Shown: positions 15,352 to 27,842, counted from the first letter of the stretch. The stretch is DNA of 64,000 bases from Rhodococcus maanshanensis NBRC 100610 (GCF_001894865.1 NZ_BCXA01000012.1:62001-126000), one strand, 5' to 3'. The notes: generated by a model not told the origin, from the sequence alone. Made by a program: numbers and translations.

Positions 15352-15950
15352 CCGAGGTACGTGAGGTCGAACAGCACCGCCGCCCAGGCGGTTTCACCCA
15401 GGACCAGCTCGACTGGGTGCCCTGGCTGGAGCCGATCCGGCTCGAGGACGCGACCGAGGAGCAGCGTCCCCACCTGGAGGGCTTCCGCGGCGAGAGCCCG
15501 TATTTCCGTCTGCTGGCCCGCGATCCGGAGGTGCTCGGCGAGCGCAGCGCGAACGACAAGGAGATCTTCTACGGGCGTGGCGGGCTCGCCCGTACCGAGC
15601 GAGAGCTCGCGGCGACGGCGACCTCGCGGCACAACGGCTGCGTGTACTGCACCTCGGTGCACGCACGCTTCACGGCCGAGCTGTCCAAGCGGCCGACCGA
15701 TGTGCAGAAGATCCTGGACGAGGGCGTCACGGCCCGCGTCGACGAGCGGTGGGACGCCGTCGTCGACTTCGCCGCCGCGCTCGCCGCCCAGCCACCGCGC
15801 GCCGACGCCGATCACCTGGCGCGGCTCCGCGCCGTCGGATTCACCGCCGAGGAGATCGGCGATCTCGTCCTGGCCACCGCGTCGTTCTCGTGGGCGAACC
15901 GGCTGATGCTCAGCCTCGGTGAACCGGAGGTCCCCGCGCGGGCGGTGTGA
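15348..15950 (+). CDS. Alkylhydroperoxidase-domain protein (Avi_7169-like)
   Basis: This is a 200-residue AhpD-fold protein. The active-site motif is RHNGCVYCTSVHARF, a Cys-x-x-Cys followed two residues later by His, as in AhpD peroxidases. Upstream LARTERELAATATS supplies the usual Glu. It is the last gene of the riboswitch-2 operon. It probably removes peroxide or reduces an oxidised intermediate produced by the flavin monooxygenase. The ATG overlaps the CMD gene stop. No clear terminator is seen in the 75 bases before the APC permease gene. Confidence 0.82.
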   Translation: MTEVREVEQHRRPGGFTQDQLDWVPWLEPIRLEDATEEQRPHLEGFRGESPYFRLLARDPEVLGERSANDKEIFYGRGGLARTERELAATATSRHNGCVYCTSVHARFTAELSKRPTDVQKILDEGVTARVDERWDAVVDFAAALAAQPPRADADHLARLRAVGFTAEEIGDLVLATASFSWANRLMLSLGEPEVPARAV

Positions 15951-16025
15951 GGGCCGGGGCGGGCGCGCGGCCTCATCGGCCGCGTTTCGAGGGGTGAGAT
16001 CCCTGGCCGGTGGCAGTATCGGCTT

Positions 16026-17969
16026 GTGACCACCAGGGATCGATCGCCGTCGCGGTTGCGGTCCTGGCTGTTCGAGAACATCACCGAGGAACCGTCCGGG
16101 CACCAGGGCCCGTTCCGGGTGGTGTCGAAGCCGGAGCAGAAGCACCCGTGGTGGAAGGTCATGTGCCTGACGGGCGTCGACTACTTCTCCTCGCTCGGGT
16201 ACCAGCCGGGCATCGCCGCCCTGGCCGCGGGCGTGCTCTCGCCGATGGCGACCCTGGTCCTCGTCGGGCTCACGCTGCTCGGCGCGCTCCCGGTGTATCG
16301 CCGTGTCGCGCAGGAGAGCCCGCGCGGTGAGGGCTCGATCGCCATGCTGGCGCGGCTGCTGCCGAAGTGGGGCGGCAAGATCTTCGTCCTGGTCCTGCTG
16401 GGGTTCGCGGCGACCGACTTCATCATCACCATGACGCTTTCCGCCGCCGACGGTGCGGCCCACGTCGTGCAGAACCCGTTCGCGCCCGCGGCTCTGCGTG
16501 GGGAGAACCTGCTGGTCACGCTGGTCCTGCTGGGTCTGCTCGCGGCCGTCTTCCTCAAGGGCTTCGCCGAGGCGATCGGGATCGCGGTCGCGCTCGTCGG
16601 GGCCTACCTGACGCTGAACCTCGTGGTGGTGGCCGCCGGGCTGTGGCACGTGGTGACCGCGCCCTCCGTGGTCACGGACTGGACCGCGGCCCTCACGGCC
16701 GAGCACGGCAGCCCCTGGATGATGGTCGCGATCTCGCTGCTGGTGTTCCCGAAGCTCGCGCTCGGCCTGTCCGGCTTCGAGACGGGGGTCGCGGTGATGC
16801 CCCAGATCGAGGGCGATCCGAGCGACACCAGGTCCGCGCCGCGCGGCCGGATCCGCGGGGCGCGGCACCTGCTGACCACCGCCGCGCTGATCATGAGCGC
16901 ATTCCTCATCGTGACCAGCTTCCTGACCACCGTGCTGATCCCGGCGGACGAGTTCAAGGCAGGGGGACAGGCCAACGGGCGTGCGCTGGCCTACCTGGCC
17001 CACGAATACCTCGGCAACGTCTTCGGGACCGTGTACGACGTGAGCACCATCGCGATCCTCTGGTTCGCCGGTGCCTCGGCCATGGCAGGCCTGCTCAACC
17101 TGGTCCCGCGGTACCTGCCCCGGTTCGGCATGGCCCCGGACTGGGCGCGGGCGGTGCGGCCGCTGGTGTTGGTGTTCGCTGCGATCGCGTTCGGCGTCAC
17201 CTGGTATTTCGACGCCAGCGTCGACGCCCAGGGCTCGGCCTACGCCACCGGGGTCCTGGTGCTGATCACCTCGGCCGCCGTCGCCGTCGCGCTGTCCGCG
17301 TACCGGCGGGGTCAGCGTCGCAAGGCGATCGGCTTCGTGGTGGTCGCGGTCATCTTCGTCTACACGACCGTCGTCAACATCGTCGAACGCCCGGAGGGCC
17401 TGCACCTGGCGATCCTGTTCATCCTCGCCATCCTGACCGTCTCGTTCGCGTCCCGCTTCACGCGGGCCTACGAACTGCGTGCCTACTCGGTGAGTTACGA
17501 CGCCACCGCACGGGAGCTGATCGACGAGGCCGCGCGGGGGGTCATCCGGATCGTCGCCCACGATGCCGACCGTCCGTATCCGGAGGCGTATCGGGCGAAG
17601 GAGTCAGCTCGGCGGCGGGTCAGCCGGATCCCGGCCGCCGAGCACCTCGTGTTCCTCGAGGTGAGCGTCACCGACGCGTCGGAGTTCGCCACCGACCTGC
17701 GGGTGCACGGACATCACCGCGAGGGGTTCCGGGTGCTGACGGTTCGCAGCGCGGCCATCCCCAACTCCATCGCCGCGATCCTGCTCGACATCCGGGACCG
17801 GACCGGGACGGTCCCGAACGTGTACTTCGAGTGGACGGAGGGAAACCCGGTCCGCAACCTTCTGCAGTTCCTGTTCTTCGGGCACGGCGAGGTGGCGTCC
17901 GTGACCCGGGAGGTGCTGCGCCGCGCCGAGCCCGATGTGTCTCGCAGACCGCGCGTGCACGTCGGATAG
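16026..17969 (+). CDS. APC-family amino acid permease
   Basis: This is a 647-residue transporter. It has about 12 membrane helices (residues roughly 50-490) and then a soluble C-terminal domain of about 150 residues. The first helix carries [22 protein letters not shown], a variant of the APC substrate-site helix, and the family loop [17 protein letters not shown] follows. The C-terminal part ([22 protein letters not shown]) resembles the cytosolic extension of large actinobacterial APC permeases. It is not obviously part of the SAM-IV operon: a 75-base gap and its own GTG start separate them. The substrate is unknown. Confidence 0.85.
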   Translation: MTTRDRSPSRLRSWLFENITEEPSGHQGPFRVVSKPEQKHPWWKVMCLTGVDYFSSLGYQPGIAALAAGVLSPMATLVLVGLTLLGALPVYRRVAQESPRGEGSIAMLARLLPKWGGKIFVLVLLGFAATDFIITMTLSAADGAAHVVQNPFAPAALRGENLLVTLVLLGLLAAVFLKGFAEAIGIAVALVGAYLTLNLVVVAAGLWHVVTAPSVVTDWTAALTAEHGSPWMMVAISLLVFPKLALGLSGFETGVAVMPQIEGDPSDTRSAPRGRIRGARHLLTTAALIMSAFLIVTSFLTTVLIPADEFKAGGQANGRALAYLAHEYLGNVFGTVYDVSTIAILWFAGASAMAGLLNLVPRYLPRFGMAPDWARAVRPLVLVFAAIAFGVTWYFDASVDAQGSAYATGVLVLITSAAVAVALSAYRRGQRRKAIGFVVVAVIFVYTTVVNIVERPEGLHLAILFILAILTVSFASRFTRAYELRAYSVSYDATARELIDEAARGVIRIVAHDADRPYPEAYRAKESARRRVSRIPAAEHLVFLEVSVTDASEFATDLRVHGHHREGFRVLTVRSAAIPNSIAAILLDIRDRTGTVPNVYFEWTEGNPVRNLLQFLFFGHGEVASVTREVLRRAEPDVSRRPRVHVG

Positions 17970-17982
17970 GCTCGATCACCCC

Positions 17983-20400
17983 ATGCGAGTCGACGGACGA
18001 GAGATCCCGGTCCAGGGCAGCCTCCTGCAGCCGTTGCGTCGGCGTACCAATGATCAGCTCCGTGTCGTGCTGGCGGCGCTGTGCATGGGCGCGGTGATCG
18101 CCACGTCTCTGATCACCCGCGGCCGCTGGGAGGCCGTGGAGAACTCGGTGTCGGACCTGATCGGGGTCGCCTCGCCGGAGGTGTCGACCCGGATCTACCT
18201 GCTGTACGGCGCCGCGATCGTGATCCTCCCGTTCGCGATCCTGGTCGGCCTCGTCCTGGGCCGACGCTGGAAGCTGCTCGCGGGGTACGCGACCGCGGGA
18301 CTGCTCGCCGTCGTCGCGCTGTCCATCACCGGCACGGGGGTGTCCGCGCCGAAGTGGCACCTCGACCTGGACGGGCACCTCGACACCTTCGTGTCGCAGT
18401 TCCTCGACGACCCGCGCTGGATCGCGATGCTGGCCGCCATGCTGACCGTGTCCGGTCCGTGGCTGCCCGCCCGCTGGCGTCGGATCTGGTGGCTGCTGCT
18501 GCTGGCCTTCGTGCCGATCCACCTGTTCGTCAGCGCCGTCGTCCCCGCGCGGTCGATGCTGGGGCTGACCGCAGGGTGGCTGATCGGCGCGCTGGTGGTG
18601 CTGTTCGTCGGCACGCCCGCGCTTGAGGTCCCGGTCGATCTCGCGGTCCGGATCCTCGGCAGGCGCGGTCTGCGGGTGGACGCGTTGTCGGTGCTCAGCC
18701 CCACCGGATCGGGCCCGCTCGTGCTCGCCGCCGACTGCAGTCCCGGTTGGCGCAAGGTCGATCTCGGCGTCGACCTCCGGAAGGCGGGCGCGGACGACGC
18801 GGTGATCCTCGAGCTCTTCGGGCCGCACCAGCGCAGCGAGGGCGCCCTCCGCCAGGTCTGGCACTGGCTCACCTTCCGGAGCTCGGAAACGCCTGCGCCG
18901 TACGCGTCGCTGCGCCGGGCGGTCGAGCACCGGGCGCTGATGTCGACCGCGGTCGCACGGATGGGGCTCTCGTCCAGCCTGGCCGTCGCGGTGTCCCCAC
19001 TCGAGCGGGGCTGGATGCTCTACGCGCATTCGGTGCCCGCGGGGACCCCGCTCGAGCAGGCGGAGCCCGAGCACCTCGAGGCCGCTTGGTCCGGCCTCCG
19101 GATACTGCACGCGAATCAGGTCGCGCACGGTGACCTGCGCCCGGACAACCTCCGGATCAGCGGGGACCGAGTGCATTTCGAGGGCTTCGCGCACGCGGAG
19201 GTCGGTGCGTCGGACGCGCAGCTCGAGTCGGACATCGCCCAGTTGCTGCTGACCACCGGGGCACGGTTCGGGGCGGAACCCGCGGTGCGGGCGGCGCTCG
19301 CGACGCTGGGCGAGGACGCGGTCCTCGCGGCGTCGGGCCGGTTGACCAAGGCCGCGATGCCCAAGCGGCTGCGCCGGGTGCTGCCGGACGCGGACGAGCT
19401 GATGTCGGCCACGCGGCACCAGGTCCGGACCCAGACCGACTCCGAGGTGATCAAGACCGAGCAGGTCACCCGCTTCAGCCGGAATCAGATCATCCAGCTG
19501 GTGCTGCTGATCGGACTGGTCTATGTCGCCTACCCGTTCGTCAGCCAGGTGCCGGCCTTCCTCACCGAGCTGAAGACCGCGAACTGGTGGTGGGCGCTGC
19601 TCGGCCTGGTGGTGTCGGTGTCGAAGTACATCGGGACGGCGGTGGCGCTGTGGGCCTGCGCCTCGGAGTCGGTCCGGCTCAAGAACCTGGTGATCATGCA
19701 GTTCGCCAACACCTTCGCGGCCACCACCACGCCGGCGGGGGTCGGGGGCCTGGCGCTGAGCGTGCGGTTCCTGCAACACAACGGGCTCGGCGGGGTGCGG
19801 GCGACCGCGGCCGTCGCGCTGCAGCAGACCGTCCAGGTGGTCACCCACATCGGGCTGCTGATCCTCTTCAGCATCGCGGCGGGCAGGAGCGCGGACCTGT
19901 CCGGCTTCATCCCGAACGCCACGGTCATCTACCTGGTGGTCGGTGTCCTGCTCGGCGTGGTCGGCGCTTTCATGATCGTGCCGAGGTTGCGGCGCTGGCT
20001 GATCGACGAGCTGCGCCCCCAGATCGCCGACGTGAGCACCGAGCTGCTCGACCTCGCCCGTGATCCGGGCCGGTTCCTGCTGATCGTCGGCGGGTGTGCG
20101 GGCACCACTCTCGGTGCCGCGCTTGCCCTCTGGGCGAGCGTCGAAGCGTTCGGCGGCGAGGTCAGCTTCGTCACCGTCACGATCGTGACGATGATCGGCG
20201 GCACGCTGGCGTCCGCCGCCCCGACCCCGGGCGGTGTCGGCGCGGTCGAGGCGGCGCTGATCGGTGGGCTCGCGGCCTTCGGCGTGCCCGCCGCCGTCGC
20301 GGTGCCGTCGGTGCTGCTGTACCGGGTGCTCACCTGCTGGTTGCCGGTGTTCGCCGGCTGGCCGATCCTGCGTTGGATGCAGAAGATCGACCTCATCTAG
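17983..20400 (+). CDS. Membrane protein with kinase-like and LPG-synthase/flippase-like domains
   Basis: This is an 805-residue, three-part membrane protein. Residues about 25-210 hold six membrane segments. Residues about 225-480 form a soluble region with a degenerate kinase-like motif: QVAHGDLRPDNLRI matches the His-Gly-Asp-x-x-x-x-Asn loop of aminoglycoside-phosphotransferase/RIO-type kinases. Residues about 500-800 are the lysylphosphatidylglycerol-synthase transmembrane (UPF0104, YbhN-like) domain, with TTTPAGVGGLALSVRFL and ASAAPTPGGVGAVEAALIGG. This layout is found in mycobacterial and nocardial proteins thought to move or modify lipids; no substrate is established. TAGGCT at 17967-17972 may be a -10 box for an almost leaderless transcript. 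It converges on the helicase gene with a 4-base overlap. Confidence 0.8.
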   Translation: MRVDGREIPVQGSLLQPLRRRTNDQLRVVLAALCMGAVIATSLITRGRWEAVENSVSDLIGVASPEVSTRIYLLYGAAIVILPFAILVGLVLGRRWKLLAGYATAGLLAVVALSITGTGVSAPKWHLDLDGHLDTFVSQFLDDPRWIAMLAAMLTVSGPWLPARWRRIWWLLLLAFVPIHLFVSAVVPARSMLGLTAGWLIGALVVLFVGTPALEVPVDLAVRILGRRGLRVDALSVLSPTGSGPLVLAADCSPGWRKVDLGVDLRKAGADDAVILELFGPHQRSEGALRQVWHWLTFRSSETPAPYASLRRAVEHRALMSTAVARMGLSSSLAVAVSPLERGWMLYAHSVPAGTPLEQAEPEHLEAAWSGLRILHANQVAHGDLRPDNLRISGDRVHFEGFAHAEVGASDAQLESDIAQLLLTTGARFGAEPAVRAALATLGEDAVLAASGRLTKAAMPKRLRRVLPDADELMSATRHQVRTQTDSEVIKTEQVTRFSRNQIIQLVLLIGLVYVAYPFVSQVPAFLTELKTANWWWALLGLVVSVSKYIGTAVALWACASESVRLKNLVIMQFANTFAATTTPAGVGGLALSVRFLQHNGLGGVRATAAVALQQTVQVVTHIGLLILFSIAAGRSADLSGFIPNATVIYLVVGVLLGVVGAFMIVPRLRRWLIDELRPQIADVSTELLDLARDPGRFLLIVGGCAGTTLGAALALWASVEAFGGEVSFVTVTIVTMIGGTLASAAPTPGGVGAVEAALIGGLAAFGVPAAVAVPSVLLYRVLTCWLPVFAGWPILRWMQKIDLI

Positions 20401-22730
20401 CGCGTTCCCCTCAGCGCCTCCACCACCGCCGTCAGCAGCCGGACCGCGCCGTCCTTGTCGAGGGGGTCGTTCCCGTTGCCGCACTTGGGGGACTGCACGC
20501 AGGACGGGCACCCGGCCGTGCACTCGCAGGACCCGATCGCGTCCCTGGTGGCGCGCAACCAGCGCAGCAGCTCGGCGTGCCCGCGGTCCGCGAACCCGGC
20601 GCCGCCCTGATGGCCGTCGTAGACGAACACCGTCGGCAACCCGGTGTCCTGGTGCAGCGCCGTCGACACCCCGCCGATGTCGCCGCGGTCGCAGGTCGCC
20701 ACCAGCGGCAGCAGTCCGATCGCGGCGTGCTCGGCGGCGTGCAGCGAGCCAGGGAACCGGTCCGCCGTGATGCCTGCCCGTTCCATCAACTCCGGTGTCA
20801 CCGTGTACATCACCGCGCGCGTGTTCAGGCACTGGGGCGGCATGTCGAGCTCGATGGAGTCGAGGACCTCGCCGGAGGGCAGCCGCCGGAGGTAGCCGAC
20901 CACCTGGTGGGTGACCTCGACCTCGGTCAGCGCCACCGTGACCGGGCCGTGCTCGGCGTGCTCGAGGAGGGAGGTGACGACGATCTCGGTGGTCTCGCGC
21001 GCCGAGGTGCTCCACTCCGGGGACTCGGCGTGCACCAGCGCCAGCCCTTCCTCCAGGTCGAGCATGTCCACCACGAAGGACTCGCCCTGGTGCAGGTGCA
21101 CTGCTCCCGGGTGCGCGGTCGCGGGGGCGCGGCCGCCGTCGACGGTGCCGAGCAGGCGGCCGGACTCGGCGTCGACGATGGCGACCTGCTTGCCGATGCC
21201 GCCGCGGATGTCAACGGACGCATGGGGGTTGGACTCCGCAGTGACGAACCAGCCGTGCGCGCGACGCCGGATGAGCCCCCGCTCGGCGAGCCCGTTGAGC
21301 AGGTCGACGGCGCCGAACTGCTCGACCTCGGCGTCGCTGAGCGGCAGCTCCATCGCCGCGCACAGCAGCTGGGGCCCGAGCACGTACGGGTTGGACGGAT
21401 CGGTGACGGTGGCCTCGACCGGTTTCTCCAGCAGCGCGGCCGGGTGGTGGACCAGGTACGTGTCGAGCGGATCGTCGCGGGCGACCAGCACCACCAGCGA
21501 GCCCTCGCCGCGGCGGCCGGACCGCCCGGCCTGCTGCCAGAACGAGGCGACGGTGCCGGGGAAGCCCGCGACCACCACCGCGTCGAGGCCGGCGATGTCG
21601 ACCCCGAGCTCGAGGGCATTGGTGGTCGCGGCGCCGAGCAGGGTCCCGTCCGCGAGCGAGGCCTCCAGCTCGCGTCGGTCCTCGGCCAGGTAGCCGGCCC
21701 GGTAGGCGGCGACCCGTTCGGTCAGGTCCGGGGCGGACTCCGCGAGTAGCCTTTTCGTGCCCATCGCGGTCAACTCGGCGCCGCGGCGCGAGCGGACGAA
21801 GGTCAGGGTGCGGGCGCCCTCGATCATCAGGTCGGCCATGATCCGGGCGGCCTCCGACCCGGCGGCGCGGCGGACCGGGGCACCGTTCTCGCCGGTCACC
21901 TCGGCCATCAGCGGGGGCTCCCACAGCGCGACCGTCCGCGGGCCGTGCGGGGAGCCGTCGGCGGTGACCTCCTCGCATGGCGCGCCGATCAGCCGGGACG
22001 CCGCGGCTCCAGGCGCAGCGGTGGTGGCGCTGGCGAGGATGAACACCGGGTCGGCGGCGTAGCGGCGGGCGATCCGCTTCAGCCTGCGCAGGACCAGTGC
22101 CACGTTCGAGCCGAAAACTCCTCGGTAGGAGTGACATTCGTCGATCACGATGTAGCGCAGGTTCCGAAAGAAATGGGCCCAGCGCTGGTGCGAGCGCAGC
22201 ATGCCGATGTGCAGCATGTCCGGGTTGGTGAAGATCCAGCGCGAGTTGGCTCGCACCCACTGACGCACCTCTGTCGGGGTGTCGCCGTCAAAAGCGTTGG
22301 GGTAGACGGTCGCGAGCGATTCGGCCTGCTCGGTGAGCGCGATGGTGGACCGGATCTGGTCGGCCCCGAGGGCCTTGGTCGGGGCGAGGTAGAGGGCGGT
22401 CGCGCGCGGGTCCTCGGCGAGGGCGGTGAGGATGGGCAGCTGGTAGGCCAGTGATTTGCCGGATGCGGTGCCGGTGGCGACCACGACGTGCGTGCCGGCC
22501 GCGGCGAGCGAGGCGGCGGCCTCCTGATGCGTCCACGGCAGCGGGATTCCGTTGCCGCGCATGGCATCGACGACATCGGGGTGAATCCACGATGGCCATT
22601 GCGTGAACCGGGACTCGCGAGCGGGCAGTTCCGCCACGTGGGTGAGCGGATCTTCGCCGCGGGGGGTGCCTGCGAGCACCCGATCGAGCAGCGACTGCCC
22701 GTAGCTTGCTGCGGCGGCCGGTTGGCTCAC
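20397..22730 (-). CDS. DEAD/DEAH-box helicase (Rv3649-like)
   Basis: This is a 777-residue superfamily 2 helicase. Walker A is VATGTASGKSLAYQLP (near residue 75), motif II is VIDECHSYRG, motif III is ILASATT, and motif VI is QQAGRSGRRGEGS. The C-terminal DUF1998 region ends with four clustered Cys (CECTAGCPSCVQSPKCG), a zinc-type site. It belongs to the MrfA/Rv3649 type helicases implicated in DNA repair. The GTG at 22730 has GGAG 6 bases upstream and gives the usual family length. The frame remains open to 22889, but that extension (MILYPTARRQ...) has no conserved look. Conserved neighbours are cspA and topA. Confidence 0.9.
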   Translation of the reverse strand: MSQPAAAASYGQSLLDRVLAGTPRGEDPLTHVAELPARESRFTQWPSWIHPDVVDAMRGNGIPLPWTHQEAAASLAAAGTHVVVATGTASGKSLAYQLPILTALAEDPRATALYLAPTKALGADQIRSTIALTEQAESLATVYPNAFDGDTPTEVRQWVRANSRWIFTNPDMLHIGMLRSHQRWAHFFRNLRYIVIDECHSYRGVFGSNVALVLRRLKRIARRYAADPVFILASATTAAPGAAASRLIGAPCEEVTADGSPHGPRTVALWEPPLMAEVTGENGAPVRRAAGSEAARIMADLMIEGARTLTFVRSRRGAELTAMGTKRLLAESAPDLTERVAAYRAGYLAEDRRELEASLADGTLLGAATTNALELGVDIAGLDAVVVAGFPGTVASFWQQAGRSGRRGEGSLVVLVARDDPLDTYLVHHPAALLEKPVEATVTDPSNPYVLGPQLLCAAMELPLSDAEVEQFGAVDLLNGLAERGLIRRRAHGWFVTAESNPHASVDIRGGIGKQVAIVDAESGRLLGTVDGGRAPATAHPGAVHLHQGESFVVDMLDLEEGLALVHAESPEWSTSARETTEIVVTSLLEHAEHGPVTVALTEVEVTHQVVGYLRRLPSGEVLDSIELDMPPQCLNTRAVMYTVTPELMERAGITADRFPGSLHAAEHAAIGLLPLVATCDRGDIGGVSTALHQDTGLPTVFVYDGHQGGAGFADRGHAELLRWLRATRDAIGSCECTAGCPSCVQSPKCGNGNDPLDKDGAVRLLTAVVEALRGTR

Positions 22731-23118
22731 TGATAACTCCGAGTTCGTTGGTTGGCCGCGTAGACGTGCCCGTTCACCTGCGGTTTTGATGGTACTTGCC
22801 GGGATGTGTTTAACACTGTGTAGCCCTTGCCAATACTTGACGAGCGTCCAATAGAGTGGTTGCCGACGCGCCGTCGGATACAAGATCATTTCTTTACGAC
22901 CATTGTTTGGATTTCGACTGTTGCCATCGCGCGAACCGTGATTGACTTATAAGTGGTCGCAGCTTCTGTGTTCGTGTACGCGCTCGCAGGATCGATGTTG
23001 CGAGCGCGGTGGCGATGCTTTTCCTGAGGGGGAAATCAGCGGTACAGCGGTCGGAACCGGCCCGGTGGACTGTTGACTGCTGTTCACCGAATCCGGTGTT
23101 AGAAAGTGAAGGAAAAGT
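22731..23118. other. Divergent helicase/cspA intergenic region
   Basis: This 388-base gap holds the leftward helicase promoter and the rightward cspA promoter with a probable long untranslated leader, as is normal for cold-shock genes. The sequence is noticeably richer in A and T than its surroundings. GATTGACTTATAAG near 22940 and CTTGACGAGCGTCC near 22836 include -35-like hexamers, but no well spaced -10 box stands out. GAAGGAAAAGT just before 23119 contains the cspA ribosome site. Confidence 0.5.
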
Positions 23119-23322
23119 ATGGCACAGGGCACTGTGAAGTGGTTCAACGCGGAGAAGGGCTTTGGCTTCATCGCCCCCGAGGACGGCTCCGCTGACGTCT
23201 TCGTCCACTACTCCGAGATTCAGGGCAGCGGTTTCCGCACGCTCGAGGAGAACCAGCGCGTCGAGTTCGAGGTCGGTCAGGGCACCAAGGGTCCCCAGGC
23301 CACCGGCGTTCGCGCGGTCTGA
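23119..23322 (+). CDS. cspA: Cold-shock protein CspA
   Basis: This is a 67-residue single OB-fold cold-shock protein. It has the RNP1 motif [11 protein letters not shown] and RNP2 motif DVFVHYSEI that bind single-stranded RNA and DNA, starting from [12 protein letters not shown]. It acts as an RNA chaperone and antiterminator in the cytosol. Length and sequence are typical of actinobacterial CspA (Rv3648c). A terminator hairpin follows at 23349. Confidence 0.97.
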   Translation: MAQGTVKWFNAEKGFGFIAPEDGSADVFVHYSEIQGSGFRTLEENQRVEFEVGQGTKGPQATGVRAV

Positions 23323-23348
23323 TTCATTCGTTCCTCGAGACGGATCAT

Positions 23349-23390
23349 CTCGTCCCCCAGCGCCGTGAGGTGGTGGGGGACGAGTCGTTT
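23349..23390 (+). terminator. Terminator after cspA
   Basis: CTCGTCCCCCA (23349-23359) pairs with TGGGGGACGAG (23374-23384), an 11-bp perfect stem, followed by TCGTTT. It separates cspA from the next gene. Confidence 0.75.
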
Positions 23391-23460
23391 CCCACCGGGC
23401 TCCGCGCGGCCTGCCGTGTCAGCGCGGGCCGGACGGCCGGATTGTCCTACTGTCCCTCTT

Positions 23461-24045
23461 GTGAACCAGCTGTCCTTCTTCTCCGCGGAGGCGGTGCCGC
23501 CCGCGGTATCGGACCTGAGCGGGCTGCTGGCCGCGCAGGGGCAGGTCTCCGCCGCCGCCGGCCGGGCCAGGGTGTCGGTCGTGGTCGACGCCTCGTGGCG
23601 GGCCGACGCCGTCGCCGAGCTGATCGAGGAGACCGGGCTGGCCGCCGAGATCACCCGATCCGATGAGGGCAGCCCCCTGGTCCGCACCGCATCGGTGCCC
23701 GAGCTGGCCGCGCTCGCGGCCCAATGGACCAAGGGTGCGGTCAAGGCGGTGCCCGTCGGCTGGATCCCGGACTCGCGCGCCCTGCGGGCCTGGGTGCTGG
23801 CCGCGGGCAGGTCCGAGGGTGAGGGCGATCGGTTCGTGCTCGGCCTCGACCCGCACGCCCCCGACACCCACCCGGTGCTCGCCCAATCGCTGATGCGGGC
23901 CGGGATCGCCCCCACCCTCATCGGCACCCGCGGAGCGGGCCCCGGGCTCAGGATCGTGGGGCACAAGCGGCTGATGCGGCTGGTCGAGAACATCGGGCAG
24001 GCCCCTGACCGGCAGGAGGCGCGCGAGGCCTGGCCGCAGGTGTAG
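23461..24045 (+). CDS. Conserved protein, Rv3647c-like
   Basis: This is a 194-residue soluble protein with no recognised catalytic motif. It begins NQLSFFSAEAVPPAVSDLSG. Its middle has alternating strands and helices (ARVSVVVDASWRADAVAELI; AVPVGWIPDSRALRAWVLAAG). It ends with a basic segment (IVGHKRLMRLVENIGQ). Position between cspA and topA matches the conserved hypothetical Rv3647c of M. tuberculosis. The GTG start at 23461 agrees with the conserved N terminus; upstream in-frame codons are in the cspA terminator region. Confidence 0.78.
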   Translation: MNQLSFFSAEAVPPAVSDLSGLLAAQGQVSAAAGRARVSVVVDASWRADAVAELIEETGLAAEITRSDEGSPLVRTASVPELAALAAQWTKGAVKAVPVGWIPDSRALRAWVLAAGRSEGEGDRFVLGLDPHAPDTHPVLAQSLMRAGIAPTLIGTRGAGPGLRIVGHKRLMRLVENIGQAPDRQEAREAWPQV

Positions 24046-24147
24046 AACAGTCGACACGGGATTGATCTGCAAAGATGGTCTCGCGGATGTGTCACTCTGT
24101 TACTGAAGTGATCGCCGTTTCGAGTCGAGGAAGGTGCAGGCAGCAAG

Positions 24148-27069
<2,922 letters not shown>

Positions 27070-27098
27070 CCGACCCGCGCTGAGGTGGTGTAGCCGAG

Positions 27099-27842
27099 GT
27101 GGCGTATCGGGAACTGCGCGCGGAGGTTCCGGGGACGGTCGCCTGGTCGGTGATCGCCGGGCCCCGCCCGCAGCAGGACGAAGGCACCCTGGTCCTGCCC
27201 GACGGGTGCATGGATCTGATCTGGCACTGCGGCGGGCTGCTGGTGGCAGGCCCGGACACCCGGGCGCACCGCACCACCGCCGCGGGTACCAGGGCGATCG
27301 GCTTGCGGTTCGCGCCAGGTGTCGGTCCGCATGTGTTCGGTGTCCGCGCCGACGAGCTGCGGGACGTCCGGGTGCCGTTGGATCAGCTGTGGCCGGATGC
27401 GATGGTGCGCAGGCTCTTCCATGCCGCCGAGGCGGATCCGCTGCGGGCGATCAGTGCGGCGGCACGCGACCGTCTCGACGGGGTGGGGGGTCCCGTCGAG
27501 ACCGCGATCGCGGCGCGGCTGGCCCGCGGTGTCCCGGTGGCGCAGGTCGCCGCGGATGTGGGCTGGAGCGAACGCCGTCTGCACCGAAAGTCCTTGTCCG
27601 CATTCGGGTACGGCCCGAAGACGCTGGCCAGGGTGCTCCGCTTCGACCGCGCGCTCGCGCTCGCCCGCGCGGGTGTCCCGCTCGCCAGGGTCGCGGCGGA
27701 GGCGGGCTTCAGCGATCAGGCACACCTGGCCAGGGAGGTCCGGGCGTTGTCCGGGGCCTCGATGACGGGGCTCCTCGGTCAGCCGGGCAGGGCCGAGAAC
27801 AGCTCGATACCGTGGCCGTCCGGGTCCCTGACGACCGCGTAG
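27099..27842 (+). CDS. AraC-family helix-turn-helix regulator
   Basis: This is a 247-residue regulator. The N-terminal domain has LVLPDGCMDLIWHCGGLLVAG, a beta-barrel sensor of the DUF6597 type. The C-terminal AraC pair of helix-turn-helices spans about residues 135-225: VPVAQVAADVGWSERRLHRK and VPLARVAAEAGFSDQAHLAR, then VRALSGASMTGLLG. The last 21 codons overlap the VOC gene on the other strand, so its true C terminus may be less conserved. It probably regulates its convergent neighbour or a distant target; no operator was identified. Confidence 0.82.
   Translation: MAYRELRAEVPGTVAWSVIAGPRPQQDEGTLVLPDGCMDLIWHCGGLLVAGPDTRAHRTTAAGTRAIGLRFAPGVGPHVFGVRADELRDVRVPLDQLWPDAMVRRLFHAAEADPLRAISAAARDRLDGVGGPVETAIAARLARGVPVAQVAADVGWSERRLHRKSLSAFGYGPKTLARVLRFDRALALARAGVPLARVAAEAGFSDQAHLAREVRALSGASMTGLLGQPGRAENSSIPWPSGSLTTA

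Noticed and set aside
15300-17561. Long minus-strand frame (about 750 codons)
   Set aside because: It is opposite the APC permease and the AhpD-like gene. The Arg/Gly/Asp-rich translation shows no family features.
17668-21015. Very long open frame on the minus strand (over 1,100 codons)
   Set aside because: It lies opposite the APC permease end and the kinase/flippase gene and overlaps the helicase gene. Its translation is dominated by Arg, Gly, Asp and Gln with no domain, which is typical of a third-position GC shadow.
22740-22760. GTTGGTTGG near the helicase start as a fourth TetR site
   Set aside because: It has only the right arm. No CAACC lies at the required spacing, so it does not fit CAACC-N4-GGTTG.
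22731-22889. N-terminal extension of the helicase
   Set aside because: The 53 extra codons are not similar to the family. GTG 22730 has a strong ribosome site and gives the usual length.
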